DNA of 64,000 nucleotides. Origin: Podospora bellae-mahoneyi (lineage: Eukaryota > Ascomycota > Sordariomycetes > Sordariales > Podosporaceae). Position numbers and translations under genes: made by a program. Every line of letters starts with the position of its first letter. The stretch's first letter is position 1. The stretch covers positions 627,501-691,500 of the forward strand of contig NC_085882.1 in the NCBI RefSeq assembly GCF_035222275.1, read 5' to 3'. The notes under the pieces are model-generated. The model saw nothing but the letters and a program-made list of their open reading frames with translations, made no database searches and was not told the DNA's origin. Of this stretch, positions 26,554 to 37,868 are shown piece after piece.

Positions 26554-27341
26554 GTAAATTAATTTTAAATCTTTTATACTTTCCGCAAAAGCTTTTTTAC
26601 TTTTATGACGGAGAAAGATATATAAGGTACCTTTATAGGTACTAGCCTTATATAATACGATTTTAAGAAAGTACTTTTAAATTAAATGTCAAGCTTTATA
26701 TATTAATACCTCTAAACCTACGATCCGGTATAATATAACGTTAGGTCTCCCAAATACTATACAACCGTCGAGAAGTGAATTTACAATTAAGATTTTTAAA
26801 ACTTATATTATTAATTATTAAAATAGTTCCCCGACTTTAATATTAATTATAGTAAGTGAATTTATGAAAGGTATAAGAACTATAATATATTAAATAACTC
26901 TCTTCGTATAAAAGTCTAGTCGCTCTATACAACTAATAAAGCATTAAGTAAACGCTAAAGAGCTAAGAAAGAAAATATACGTAATGCTTAGAGGGTAACT
27001 TACTATATAAGAGTCACAGGATATACTGGATTAGAAGGCCGTGGATAGGGAAGGAGTATAAGAAACGTAGCCGGAAAGTAGTAATGCAGGGGAAGCTCGT
27101 ACAAAGGTTTGGTGCTGTAGTGTGTGCGGCAAGCCTAGCTATAATGCGCGCACTTGCCAGGAGGCTACAGAAGTATTTAATTCAGCTGTTTCTAATATAA
27201 TTATAGTTAATTCCTTATATTATCGTGGTATAATTAAGGATAGTTTATGAGGGTGCAGTGAGAGGTGAGTCACTCGCTGATATAGGTCACTCGCTGATAT
27301 AGGTCACTCGCTGATATAGGTCACTCGCTAATAATGTAAGT
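25447..27341 (+). mobile_element. Fot1/pogo-like DNA transposon D with iterated right end
   Basis: Bounded by TA at 25,445-25,446 and 27,342-27,343; left end ACGTACATTATCATCGAG. The transposase starts at ATG 25,529 (MPTTSKESQIILAL*ALQNN) and keeps the helix-turn-helix (ERAAVGIYGVERKTVGRRR). A later frame has a decayed RFVKR...RYDDQKAK block, and near the C-terminus a zinc knuckle CSVCGKPSYNARTCQEA in which Gly-His has become Ser-Tyr. The frame closes at TGA 27,248-27,250. The right end carries a 17-bp unit (gtcactcgctgatatag) repeated 3.6 times from 27,269 to 27,330, against one unit on the left. Confidence 0.85.
26522..26547. repeat. (TA)n microsatellite
   Basis: About 12-13 uninterrupted TA units within the degraded interior of Fot1-like element D. 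Confidence 0.9.
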
Positions 27342-27496
27342 TACTTTTATTTGAATATATTATACATGAATTTATTTTATTAAAATCCATTTTTCGGTCT
27401 TTAAATATTTCTTTGACCAAAATGTATTTATATAATACTACTTTAATTTAATTTTATACAATAGGTTATACTAAACTAAAAACCTTTAAATGAGTA

Positions 27497-29357
27497 ATAT
27501 ATATTATAAACGAGGGACTAATATAAGCGAGCGACTAACTTTTTACAACCTTTATATTATTATCCTTAATTACTATATAATAATATTAAAAAACAATTAT
27601 AGTTATATTCGAAATAGTTGAATCAGATAACTCTATAGCCTCCTGGTAAGTGCGCACATTATAGCCAGACTTGCCGCACATACTATAGCACCGAACCTTC
27701 GTACGAGCCTCCCCCTGTATTACTACTATCCGGCTGCGTTTCTTATATTCCCTCCCCATCCATGGCCTTCTGATCCACTAGATCCTATGCCTTTTGTATA
27801 GTAAGTAACTCTCTAAGCCTTATACGTAGTTTCTTAGTTTTTTGGCGCTTACTTAGTGCTTTATTAGCTTTACGGAATAACGAGATCTCTATACGAAGGA
27901 GAGCTACCTAGTATATTATAGCCGTTATACCTTTAGTAAATTAATTTACCGTATTTAATATTAAAGTCGGGGAACTATTTTAATAATTAATGGTATGAGT
28001 TTTAATTAGTATTAATTATAAATTATAAATGGAAGGTTATATAGTATTTAAAAGATCTAGAGTTATATAGTACCGGGCTATAAGTTTAGAAATATAAATA
28101 CATAAACCTTTGTATTTAGCTTAGGAAGTACCTTTTCTAAATCGTACGGTATAAAGCTAATACCTATAAAGCTACCTTATATATTCTTTTCCGTTATGGA
28201 GATTAAAATAGTTTCGCGGAAGGTATAAAGAAACTCGAATTGACTTATATAATTAATATATGTATATATTAATTTTTCGATTTAGCGGCCGTATGTTTAT
28301 TTTAGCGGCCTAGAATAATTAATATTAAATAGCTAAAGGTAGTAAAAGGAATATAAAAGTATATAAAGTATAGAAATATTATACTATTAATAGTAACGTT
28401 AAAAAAAAATTCATGATAGCTTTTATAATTATGGAAGATAAATAACTAGTATATACCCTTTACTTGGAACGCTATATAATAATTAAGATACTTAATTTAA
28501 TTTAAACTTATTAGAGTTATAGTTTAATTATTATTAATGATTTTAATACTTTGAGTAAACGGTAAATCATATGCGGTATATTAATTAATAAAATAATATT
28601 ATATAATGAAAATAATAAAGAAAAGAATAATTTAAATAAAAGCACTAATTCCCTAAATTACTATTATTTATACGCAACTACTAAACTAAACTAATTTTAC
28701 TTTACTAAAGCCGTTTAAAGCTATAATTATTATATTTATAAAAATAATACTTATTATAAACCTAATTTCGTCGAAATTATAAATATTATTAAATCATAGT
28801 ACCGTACTTGACTTTAATATTCTCTATAGGCGTAAAGTATTTAGTAATAACCTTTAAATTTTTACACTTAGCTTTTTAATAATTATATTTATACGTAAAA
28901 CGCATACGGAGCTATAGCTAGCGTTTAACGAAATTATATCCCTAAAGCCTACCAACGGGGAGCGCGTCGTATACGCGTAGCCGTTAGTTAGCCATATCTT
29001 CCACACCACGTAATCTTAGTAAAAAAGCTCGCGCATGGAGCTTAAAAATATATTAAATAATAATATCCTCTTCGGATTCAGTAAGCTTTCTCGATTTAGG
29101 CGTAGTATCGCGTGGTGTAAGCTGGCTAGCGCGCCGACGCCCTAGAGTCTTACGATCGACTCCATAGATCTTAGCGGCGGCTCGTTCGCTTAGATTCTTA
29201 TCGTTTTAAAGCGCTTAGAGGGCTAAAATTATGTAGGCTTAATTTAAATTAGAAGGTATCTTGGATGATTAAGGAAATTGTTGTTAAGTGCGAAGGTGTT
29301 ATGTTACGAAGGAAGTGAATCACTCGCTTATATGGGTCACTCGCTTATAATATACGT
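27497..29357 (-). mobile_element. Fot1/pogo-like DNA transposon B
   Basis: Flanked by TA (27,495-27,496 and 29,358-29,359). The right end reads CACTCGCTTATATGGGTCAC then CTCGCTTATAATATACGT; the left end is a RIP-altered form of it (atatatattataaacgag). On minus, the transposase begins near 29,259 with ATG changed to ATA. It continues PSNLN*AY..LAL*AL*NDKNLSERAAAKIYGVDRKT, then TPKSRKLTESEED. Stops occur where Gln or Trp codons are expected. The zinc-knuckle end is visible near 27,640-27,690. It is the same subfamily as copy C. Confidence 0.85.
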
Positions 29358-29359
29358 TA

Positions 29360-29990
29360 AAGGTATTTTTTATTTCTACAGCTAGACTTAAAAACGTTTA
29401 AATAAGAAGCGTGTCGCCAAGCATAGGTAACGAGGGACTTCCTACCAATACTGAACTTTTTTTTATTACTAGAGAATAAATCATTAAATCATGGAATTTA
29501 AAAACGAGGTTTAATAGTAGCGGGAGTAGATGTTATTATTTCGGCCGTATTTAGTGTAATACCTAAGTTTCTAGTACCGGAGTACTATAAAAAAATATAG
29601 AGTTTACAACGTCTTTAATCCAATTTAATTTTACTTTCGTTAAAATTTAAATTAATTCGCTAACGAAAAGTCGAAAATATTTCTGAAGTATTGCATTTAA
29701 AGTTAAGGTTTCGTGTAATTTCAATTCATTTTCAATGATCATTATGAAGTATAGCTAAAAGCTCAAAAGAAAATTACTATAGAATAATTCGAAAGTTATT
29801 ATAATTTCAAAGTTAAATGTAAAAAAGTATCTAGGACGCATAATAAAGTAAGGCGTGCGTAAAACAGAGTTATAAACTTAGGTTAAATTCATTGAATAAT
29901 TAATTATTTAGCTTTATTTAAAATCGCTAATTTACGGAATATTTTTAATCAAAAGGGATTAACTTAATTTCTTTCAATAGTTTCGAAAAA
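29360..29990. other. AT-rich stretch before retroelement copy Y
   Basis: No LTR, TIR or frame can be recognised here. A 5' LTR for copy Y was looked for in this interval and not found. Confidence 0.5.
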
Positions 29991-32900
29991 GAGGTAAAGA
30001 AGAAGTTATAATAAAAAGTCGGGGCCCGATATCATAATAAATTTATAATTATATTTATAGATGGATCAACGATCGGTAGTTCTAGTATTATATAGAGAAA
30101 AAATAATCGGGATTATTATGGTAGTATTTATAAGGGATACTTTGATAATAACCGTTTTAACGACAAACGTAAGTAAAAATACTAATATTAAACACTTCAG
30201 TATTCTATATTTAAGATTAATCGATATCAATATCATTTAATAAGAAGAAGCGTAAATCTGGGGCTAGGGTAGGTATAACTTTAAATATTTTGAAAGAATT
30301 TACAAAATAATGAAATAATTTAAATAGAAATAGCAAACTATATTAATTAGTATATTAAACAGACCGAGGGTTATAAAGGTCGTAATTATCGGGTACTAAT
30401 AAAGTAAAGTAATATGTTTCGGAAAGTTTCCAATTAAAAAAATTGAATAAGAGGAAATAGAGATCCAGGAGCTATAGAACAAAATAGAAAAGTTAAAAGG
30501 AGAGTACGAAGAAAGAGATTTTGATATATACGTTTTGTAGAATTAACTAATATAAATTATTACGGAAATTATTATAAGAGCTATGAAGAACGATAACGCT
30601 ATATAGTAGGAAAGACCTATTAAATAAATAATATTAAAAAGGTACTATGGAAGCATAAAATTATGATTTCGTACACACTATTATAGTTTATAAAGTTCGC
30701 ATATAAAAACTAGGAAAATTATTTAAAAAGGTATAAAAGTGGCTGGTTTTCGAATCCCGAAAATATTACATATAGTAATATTTATATAGTATATACTTTA
30801 TGAAAGAAATAAGGTACAATTCGATTTTAAATATTTAAAGTGCCAGAAAGTACTTTAATTTTAATGTATTATATATAAATATATAAAGTATTATTAAAGC
30901 ACATCGTTGTACGGTTATGAGCCAAGATATAAGATAGTTAAGGAAGGTAAGTTATAGCTGGTTAGAAGGATTATAGTTAAAGGGTTGAGGGTTTACGAGG
31001 AATTAAACCATTTTTTCCATAAAAGGTTTACGACCCGGTTAAAGTAAAAGGCAACCTTTAAGTAATATAGTTCGCTTTAAGGTATACGAGATACTACTTT
31101 AACTACATGAATGGTAGGAATATAAACGTTAGAGTTTTTGTAAAAAAAAAGCGGTCTTAGTATAGTACTTAAGGCCGGACTACACGTTATACTTGCGGAA
31201 AAAAGTTAAGTAATATTATTAGGTAAGAAACTTCCAAAAAAAATCTAACAAAGAGAATAATATTAAATACAAATATAATGAAATGCTAAACGCAACAAGG
31301 ATAAATAACGAAAAGAAATTAGGTAAGAATGAATAAAAGACTTCTTGTTATTGAATAATCTAAAGTAGGAAAACACTTTTAAAAAATATAATCGTTTTTT
31401 AAACGATTCATGACCTTTTACGAAAGTTAATAATCTTTAACGGACTACAAACAGTATTACTAAAACTATCAATATAAAGAAAGGTATAGGATACTGATTT
31501 TATACTTATTAACGAAATCGCTATTAAATAAAGGAAGCAGTAGAAAAATAAATATTGTTAGATTATAATATAGTAAAAGGATATTTAAGCGGTAGTACTA
31601 ATGAATGAAAGAGTGGAAATAAATTTAATTTCGTTATAGTTCATATACTAAATTAAAATACTATTAGAAAAAGAAGGAATAGGTTACAATAAGAAAGTTA
31701 TTTCTAACGTAAAAATTTCATAGAGAAATATTACCTTTAATTATTATAGTGGAAAAAAAAGAATCATTTTTATATTAAACATTGTAGACATAAGACCATC
31801 GGGAAAGATAATTTAAAATAACTGTAGTATAAGTACTATGATTCAAATATTGATTAGAAGGATAGTAACTATTTACGATTAAGAATCTTTTTAAAAATAT
31901 TCAATTAACTATAGGAGATTAGAAGTATATATAGAATAGAGTATAGAATAAGTACCCCCTACGGTACTATTGCAGAGAATTCAAGAAGTAATAATATACT
32001 TTAGTAATATAAGAAGTAAAATCGAGAAACTAAGATAAATAAGGTTAGTAAAGATATTAGAGATTAATAAATATATTTATTATAATATAAAGAAAGGTTT
32101 AAAAAAAAAAGTAATACTCGTAGAATATTAAGGATATTAAACTTTACGGCTAAGTATTTAGAGGGACTTTTAAAGCGAAGACTGTAGGATTATAAAATTG
32201 AATCAGAATAAAAAACTAAATTACGGTTATTTAGGGTTTATTGTACTAACAATAAATGAAGTAAGGAATTGTAAAAGTATGTCTAGAAAAGTTTAAAGAG
32301 AGGATATATTATGGAATTGATATCATTAATAAGATACCTTATTTTTTTTGTACCGGAAAAAATGGTAATTTACAATTATATATAGATTGCTATTAATCAA
32401 AGAAAAAAACGGTAAAAAAATGGTTATTCATTATTATCCATATTTGAGTTACAAGATTAGTTAACTAAACCGTAATACTTTATATGTTAAGATATATTTA
32501 TTAAACGTATTTAAATACTGATTAAGCAAAGGGATAAATCCCAAAAAATATTATATAATACAATTGAAATTAAATAAAATACTTCTGACGTTTTGCCTTT
32601 TTATTAATTACGTAATACGAAAGTACATTGATGGAATTATAATATATTATCTTGATAGTATTTTTATTTTATATATGTAATTTAAAGGAGTATAAACGAG
32701 ATATAAATCATATGTAACTTGTTATATGGAACCGGACTTTTTGTTAACATTGAAGAAAATGAGTTTTATATATTAGAAATACGATATTAAAGATATTTAA
32801 TATAGCTAAGAAAGGTTTACATGAAACTGGAGAAAATTAGGGTAAATCAAAAATAAGCCATACTATGATTATAGATATATATTGAGGAATTTTCAAGGTT

Positions 32901-34578
32901 TATAAGCTTTTATTAGATATTTATCGAAAAGTATACCGAAATTATGTAGTTATTTGATTATGGAATTTAGAAAAAGATACAAATTCTGGTAGGTGTAAGA
33001 AAAAAAGTACGCCCTGTTAAAAATTTAAAGAGATATCTTAAAACACTTAGTATTTAAATTAAACTTAGATTAATTATTCCAGGTCGAGGTTAATCTATGA
33101 AATTATACAATCAGTGAATAATTAGGCTGGCAAAACCAAAATAGGGAAATATATAATAACGTTTTCTTAAAGAAATTAAAAAAGGTACGTTATGATTATT
33201 TAATATATACTAGAAAATTATTTATCATTATCGAAGCGTTAAAGAGTAAAGACTTTACTTTAACAGTATCAATTATGAATATAGATTTATACGGATTATA
33301 AGAACTTATAATAATTTACTATTATAAAAATGCTTAATAGATAGTAAATATAATGATTAGATATTGTTTGAAAATTTATTTTTTAAATTAATTTTAAAAG
33401 GGGTTTTGAAAACGTTAGGGTAAATTCATTTAAGTAGTAAACCAATCATAATGAAGACATATCCGAGATATTACTTTGCTAGCATATAAAATATTAAAAG
33501 AAATTATTTTAAAATATTTATTTTTATTCATAATCAAGTATTGTATCATATATTACAAAAAAACTATTTTTAATAACTATAAAAGAAAGTTAAGTAATGA
33601 TATTACAGAATAATAATTAATGAAAAATTAAAGTTATAAGGTATTTGAAAAAATAATTAAAGAAACTATAGTGTAAAAATCAAACGTGAGTAAAGCTAAG
33701 TAATAAAATAATATTAGTAACAGAAATCTACAAATAGTATTGTGGAGGATATAAAGGTATTATACAAACTGTAGAAAAGATTAAATAATACTTTCAATAA
33801 TTAAGAATTAAGGGTAACGTTAAAGAGATTATTATTTAAAGTTATTGTTAATAAGTTACTTTATCAGCAAACTCAATCGGTGAAGTAATTAATAAATCTA
33901 ATACTATAATATATCATACTAATATATATAATCAAAAGAATCTATTACGGACCGCGATACTAAGTTTATATAAAAGTTTCAAAAAATACGAATAACGTCG
34001 ACTTGTTGCCTTTAAGTAAATAATTAAATAAAATAATTTAATTACATCATAAAATGATATTTGCGAAATTATATGAATTCCGAGCAAACCGATTTGATTA
34101 AATTATTATTTATAGTACAGTTAATATATAATATATTATCAACAAAAACGATTCAAATTACGTTATTATTCCAAAACTTTCAATCTGAAGTGGACTTACG
34201 GTAGGGACCTAGCGTTAAAGTACTTAGGGCTAGGGTCAAGCTAAACAAGTTATATATACTTCATGAAGGAAAGGATCCGGAAACACTATAGTATTCAAAA
34301 AGCTTGATGAACTTTGCTTTAAGATAATACGTAGGAAGTAACGGAAAACGAAAGAAAAAGCATAATATAAAGGAAATATTAAGTTTCCGGTTCAATAAAG
34401 GTAAATTAGAATATTTTACTAGTTAATTAGAATATCCGGCTATGAATTATTCGTAAAACCTAATAGTAAATTTTAATTACTTAAATAATTAAATAAGTTC
34501 TACTAGTAATACTTAAACCGGTCTAAATACAAGAAATTATGTAAGTTTTACAGATTATATTTATAAACTTAAATATTG

Positions 34579-34648
34579 AATTTCGGTATGAATCGAACCA
34601 CTACTTTTGACGTAATAGTCAACGTACTACGTACTGTATTATATGATT
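34579..34648 (-). ncRNA. tRNA-like relic 1 in retroelement copy Y
   Basis: A 70-nt unit on minus aligned with the one at 34,789-34,858: TA at positions 8-9, a clear anticodon-like stem (TTGAC/GTCAA) and a T-loop GGTTCGATTC. The acceptor ends pair poorly. The loop between the TTGAC/GTCAA stems is 6 nt, not 7, so no anticodon is assigned. The surrounding sequence is repeated with the next unit about 210 bp further on. Confidence 0.35.
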
Positions 34649-34788
34649 AATAGAAATAAAGGAATCTAGGCTTAATTAGTATTACGTACCCCAACTGCCG
34701 TAAATAAGATAAAGGTGTACTACGTAGCGAGATAATTACAGAGCGTATTTAAATTTACGGAGGTTTACCTATAAACTTAGATATTAAG

Positions 34789-34858
34789 AACCTTAATGGG
34801 AATCGAACCTACGTTTTTAGCGAAATAACCGGCGTGTTATGTATTATATTATAAGGTT
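34789..34858 (-). ncRNA. tRNA-like relic 2 in retroelement copy Y
   Basis: The best-preserved unit: exactly 70 nt on minus with a perfect 7-bp acceptor pairing (AACCTTA with TAAGGTT), TA at positions 8-9, a D-arm-like ATAATACATAACAC and a T-arm GTAGG-TTCGATT-CCCAT. A conserved stretch follows both units of the pair (ggcttaattagtatta and a decayed form of it), so the unit has been duplicated along with its flank. Confidence 0.45.
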
Positions 34859-35634
34859 AGAAGGTATAAGGGGCCTAACTATAATTAGTACTATATACTT
34901 TAACTATTTTAACAAAAGTATAAAAACGTAATATCAGTAATACTTTGTATAATTAGGAAGGAAGGATTAACTATATTAGAGTAGAATAACAAGTCGGAAA
35001 GTAAGTTAATGCCTAAAGAAGAGTCCGTGACGTAAAGAGATTATATAACGGTATCCTAAGCGGCGTCCGGCCGCGTAGCAGTACCTAATAAAGAATTAAG
35101 TAACGTTACAGTTACGGACTACGGTACTTAAGAATCCTCCTCCTAAATACCCTACGCGAAAAACATTCAGATAAATTTAGTATTTAATTATAAAAGTTAA
35201 TTTTTAAGCTCTTACTGTTCACATTTAAGTTCATTTTACTCTTTTATTATTCGAGTTATTTTGAAGCGGTTATTTATAATATAAAAAAAAGAAAGTATAT
35301 TTACAGTTGAAATTAATACTGAATCCGTTATATAGAATTTCATAATATATATAATCGGAATATTATGGAAATCTAGAGATTACAACAAAGAAAAAATATT
35401 TATAATATTATGAATAATGAAAAAAACCTAAGCTACAGACAGGGACTTTATTCTAGAGAGGAAAAATTATATTACAGTTTTAAGAAATAATAAGGCTATA
35501 AGGAACTAACTAGGATTAAACTAAGCGATTAAGCGGGGCTTATGGTTTAGGTAAATAGGACGGACTAATAAGATAGGGACACAGGACTGCGGTAGGGCTT
35601 GCGGTCTATGGTCTAGCATCGGCTATGACGAACC

Positions 35635-36019
35635 CCTATCCAGAACCTCTGAAAGGGATATTGGTTGAAGGCACTTCTGAATAACCCTGGTTCGGTACAG
35701 CTGAACAGTGTACAACAATGGCTTGTCTCGATCACAACAGTCTACATACCAACGATTGTAACTTGAATTGCATACTGCGGAACTGTCTATCTACACTAGC
35801 CAGTTCCTCCGTATATATAGACCTAGGGACCTTGAGGTGCTCGCCCTGCTATGCCTTCGATCATCCCGAGCATCTTGCATCCTGCAGAGTGCTCATGCTT
35901 CTTGGCGCCATAGCACTTCTGGCCAGCCCTGATTGGCTGACTCCTGACTTTCCTAATGATTAGCTGGGACGTCCTGCGCCCCACATACTGCGCGACTTGC
36001 CGTTGGGTTAACTGTGACA
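35635..36019 (-). repeat. Solo LTR (type A) nested in copy Y's LTR
   Basis: On minus it runs TGTCACAGTTAACCCAACGG ... GGTTCGTCAT. It is flanked by the perfect 6-bp duplication tcggct (35,629-35,634 and 36,020-36,025), which sits once in the intact LTR at about 4,160. The sequence is nearly free of RIP changes. The variable half matches the LTR at 41,777. The open frames at 35,718-36,020 lie inside it and are not genes. Confidence 0.85.
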
Positions 36020-36180
36020 TCGGCTAATTAGGAGAGACCGAGGACCGTCTATAAGTTAACGGTCCACGGCCCCTAGATCTATATATACGGAGGAACTGGC
36101 TAGTGTAGATAGACAGTTCCGTGGTATATAATTTAAGTTATAATTATTAATATTTTGGTTATTGTAATCGAAATAAGCTA

Positions 36181-36271
36181 ACGTATATGATAAGCGAGTG
36201 CACCAGACAAGTGAGTGCACCAGACAAGCGAGTGCACCAGACAAGCGAGTGCACTCGCTTATCATATACGT
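36181..36271. mobile_element. 91 bp MITE with 17-bp iterons
   Basis: Perfect 22-bp inverted ends (ACGTATATGATAAGCGAGTGCA and its complement), flanked by TA (36,179-36,180 and 36,272-36,273). The middle is GCGAGTGCACCAGACAA repeated in register at 36,194, 36,211 and 36,228, with a fourth partial unit at 36,245. The end sequence matches Fot1-like element A, so this is best read as an internal deletion product moved by that transposase family. It lies inside copy Y's LTR. Confidence 0.85.
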
Positions 36272-36367
36272 TATTTGTTATATACTATTTAGCTGTGCTA
36301 AACTAAGATTGTTTAAAAGTGCCTTTAACTAGTATTCCTTTCAGAGGTTATGGATAGGAGTTCGTTA

Positions 36368-36686
36368 TACCTACTATTTAAATATATTTTATATACCTTG
36401 AGTTTTCTAGACTTTTTGGATTTTTGGTAAGATAATTAAAATTTATTAAAGAATATAGTTTTTCTAAAGGGGTAGTATCTAATATTATAGAAGTTTATTT
36501 TTATCTTGATTACTGCCCTAATAGTTGCTTTACTGACGAAGCTGGTGCTAGTTAGATAGCATAATTTCGCCGACTACTTAGCTTAACACCACGTGAACCA
36601 ATCCAAAAGCCCAACGACGCTGCCCAACGATATCTTCTACCCTTCGCTCCCTTCCACACACAACTACTCCGGCAACAATACTCGAT
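36368..36686. other. Boundary between TE island and gene-bearing DNA
   Basis: AT-rich until about 36,540, then a pyrimidine-rich leader of normal composition before the gene at 36,687. No further element was recognised. Confidence 0.7.
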
Positions 36687-37646
36687 ATGGACTCCCAATA
36701 TCACAGTACCCTTTTTCACACCCCCTTCGAGGTTCGGGATGCTATATACTCATCTCTTTTCAGTTCTACAATACTTTCCTTTGCGACTTCAGTTCCAACC
36801 GACGATGCAAGACTCAGTAAACTCCAAGCGCCATTACATGCTACCGCTCTGCTCCGCACTTGCCGAAGGGCTAATGCGGAAATCTCCAAGTCATGGCTCA
36901 GTCACGTCCTGTTTTATTTTGATGATCCGATGTCGCTGCTTGACAAGCTCGCGCCTATCCCCTTGGAAGAGCTGTCCCTCATTCGGTATATCTCTGTGCG
37001 TGGGGATCCTCTGCTGCTTACCTACCCGCCAAAAATACAAGTACATCACAATCTGGTTGGTGTATTGAAGCTTCTTCCCCGGCTACAGCTACGCCAGCTT
37101 ACGGTTTTGGGGAGCGGTAGCGACAAGTTCCAATATCGGATGTTGGACGAGTTGATCAAGCATGGGAACAGTTGGCAGGAATTACGTTTCATTAGTCACG
37201 ACTCTGGGATACTTGGGTATGCTTATTATTGCCTTGATCCGACACTTTGTGACCGGTACCAACGGCGACCACAACCAGAGCATTGGCAAAGAGTGATGGA
37301 GGAGAGAGACGGTGTACATTCTTACCCGTCAGTCTCGATTCATCGAGGAAAGCGGGCCGGTCATTGCGGAGCTGTCTTCAAGCCTGAAACCCGGGAGGTG
37401 ATGGCGCAAAGTTACAACGGGGCACCATTTTCAGTGTATGATTACGGAACAGCGGAGGACCCAGTGTTTATCAGTGAGAATGAACGAGGCAAGGAGCTCA
37501 TGGTGGCTATCAGAAGAGGCCAGCGAGATGTGGACTACGAAGAAAAGACCAATAGTCCATTTCTTCCAGGTCGCGACATTCGGAGAGACTTTCCGGGCAA
37601 GACTTGGGTTGAGATCCGCGCTGCATGTACCAAGGCAACATATTGA
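36687..37646 (+). CDS. Hypothetical F-box-like protein, 319 aa
   Basis: Single exon with a good start context (ctcgatATGGAC). The N-terminus (residues 9-70) has the pattern FEVRDAIYSSL followed by ALLRTCRRANAEISKSWL. This resembles the short F-box-like or DUF7730-type module that opens many fungal proteins: a hydrophobic helix, then L-TCR-I--E. The remainder has no motif I can name; a run of charged residues near 255-300 precedes the end. No signal peptide or membrane segment is seen. It sits 146 bp from the TE island yet shows no RIP-type stops. Proteins of this type are often lineage-specific and of unknown function; a role in substrate recognition is only a family-level guess. Confidence 0.7.
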   Translation: MDSQYHSTLFHTPFEVRDAIYSSLFSSTILSFATSVPTDDARLSKLQAPLHATALLRTCRRANAEISKSWLSHVLFYFDDPMSLLDKLAPIPLEELSLIRYISVRGDPLLLTYPPKIQVHHNLVGVLKLLPRLQLRQLTVLGSGSDKFQYRMLDELIKHGNSWQELRFISHDSGILGYAYYCLDPTLCDRYQRRPQPEHWQRVMEERDGVHSYPSVSIHRGKRAGHCGAVFKPETREVMAQSYNGAPFSVYDYGTAEDPVFISENERGKELMVAIRRGQRDVDYEEKTNSPFLPGRDIRRDFPGKTWVEIRAACTKATY

Positions 37647-37868
37647 TAGTCGGACGGCCTCCCACCTGAAAACAGCCTCGATCTCTACCTGGGCATCGAT
37701 GAGCTCATCTGAACTTCGCGTTGTACCTATACCCTAACAATCAGAGCATCACTATTAGAGATGCCCTTGAACTATCCAGGACCACGACCTCTTATCTGTA
37801 TCTGTTGAATATTACAACATCGGAGCCAGATGGTCATATCGCACTCTGTAACCACGCTTCTAGCGGGC

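Larger units (their letters stand above)
29991..36367 (+). mobile_element. Ty3/gypsy-like retroelement, nearly full length, RIP-degraded (copy Y)
   Basis: The + strand order is gag-like zinc-knuckle region (about 30,870-30,960), reverse transcriptase, the region where integrase is expected, tRNA-like units, then 3' LTR. The reverse transcriptase motif at 32,337-32,405 reads PYFF...GKNGNLQLYIDCY*S, i.e. a VDYRQLNQ-type Ty3/gypsy motif before RIP. The catalytic loop at 32,645-32,660 reads YYLDSI, equivalent to YxDD-I. Segments 32,210-36,367 correspond to copy Z (from about 480 to 4,431) and 30,730-31,640 to copy X. No 5' LTR was found. The 3' LTR is split by a solo LTR and a MITE. Confidence 0.7.
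35490..36367 (+). repeat. 3' LTR of copy Y (type B), split by two insertions
   Basis: The left part (gacacaggactgcggtaggg) runs to 35,634, resumes at 36,020 (taattaggagagaccgagga), and continues through the TATA-like tatatacggaggaactgg to 36,178. It resumes again at 36,274 and ends ttcgtta at 36,367. The uninterrupted layout is shown by the LTR at 4,060-4,431. Two separate elements, a solo LTR and a MITE, cause the gaps. Confidence 0.8.
1..36540. other. RIP-mutated AT-rich transposon island
   Basis: Continuous AT-rich DNA with no intact long reading frame. TpA is abundant, and recognisable transposon proteins are broken by TAA/TAG codons at places where CAA, CAG or TGG would restore the family motif; this is the mark of repeat-induced point mutation (C to T in CpA). 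Short patches of normal composition remain, mainly LTR fragments under about 450 bp. The island runs off the left edge and ends sharply about 150 bp before the gene at 36,687. Individual elements inside it are listed separately. Confidence 0.95.

Noticed and set aside
27269-27330. Regular short repeats resembling a CRISPR array
   Set aside because: The 17-bp units are directly adjacent with no spacers and lie in a transposon end of a fungal genome.
30735-30800. T-arm-like tggttttcgaatcccg on +
   Set aside because: Not conserved in the aligned copy at 9,800 and no cloverleaf forms around it.
36056-36265. 69-codon minus frame with repeated CTRLS-like segments
   Set aside because: Produced by translating the 17-bp iterons of the MITE.
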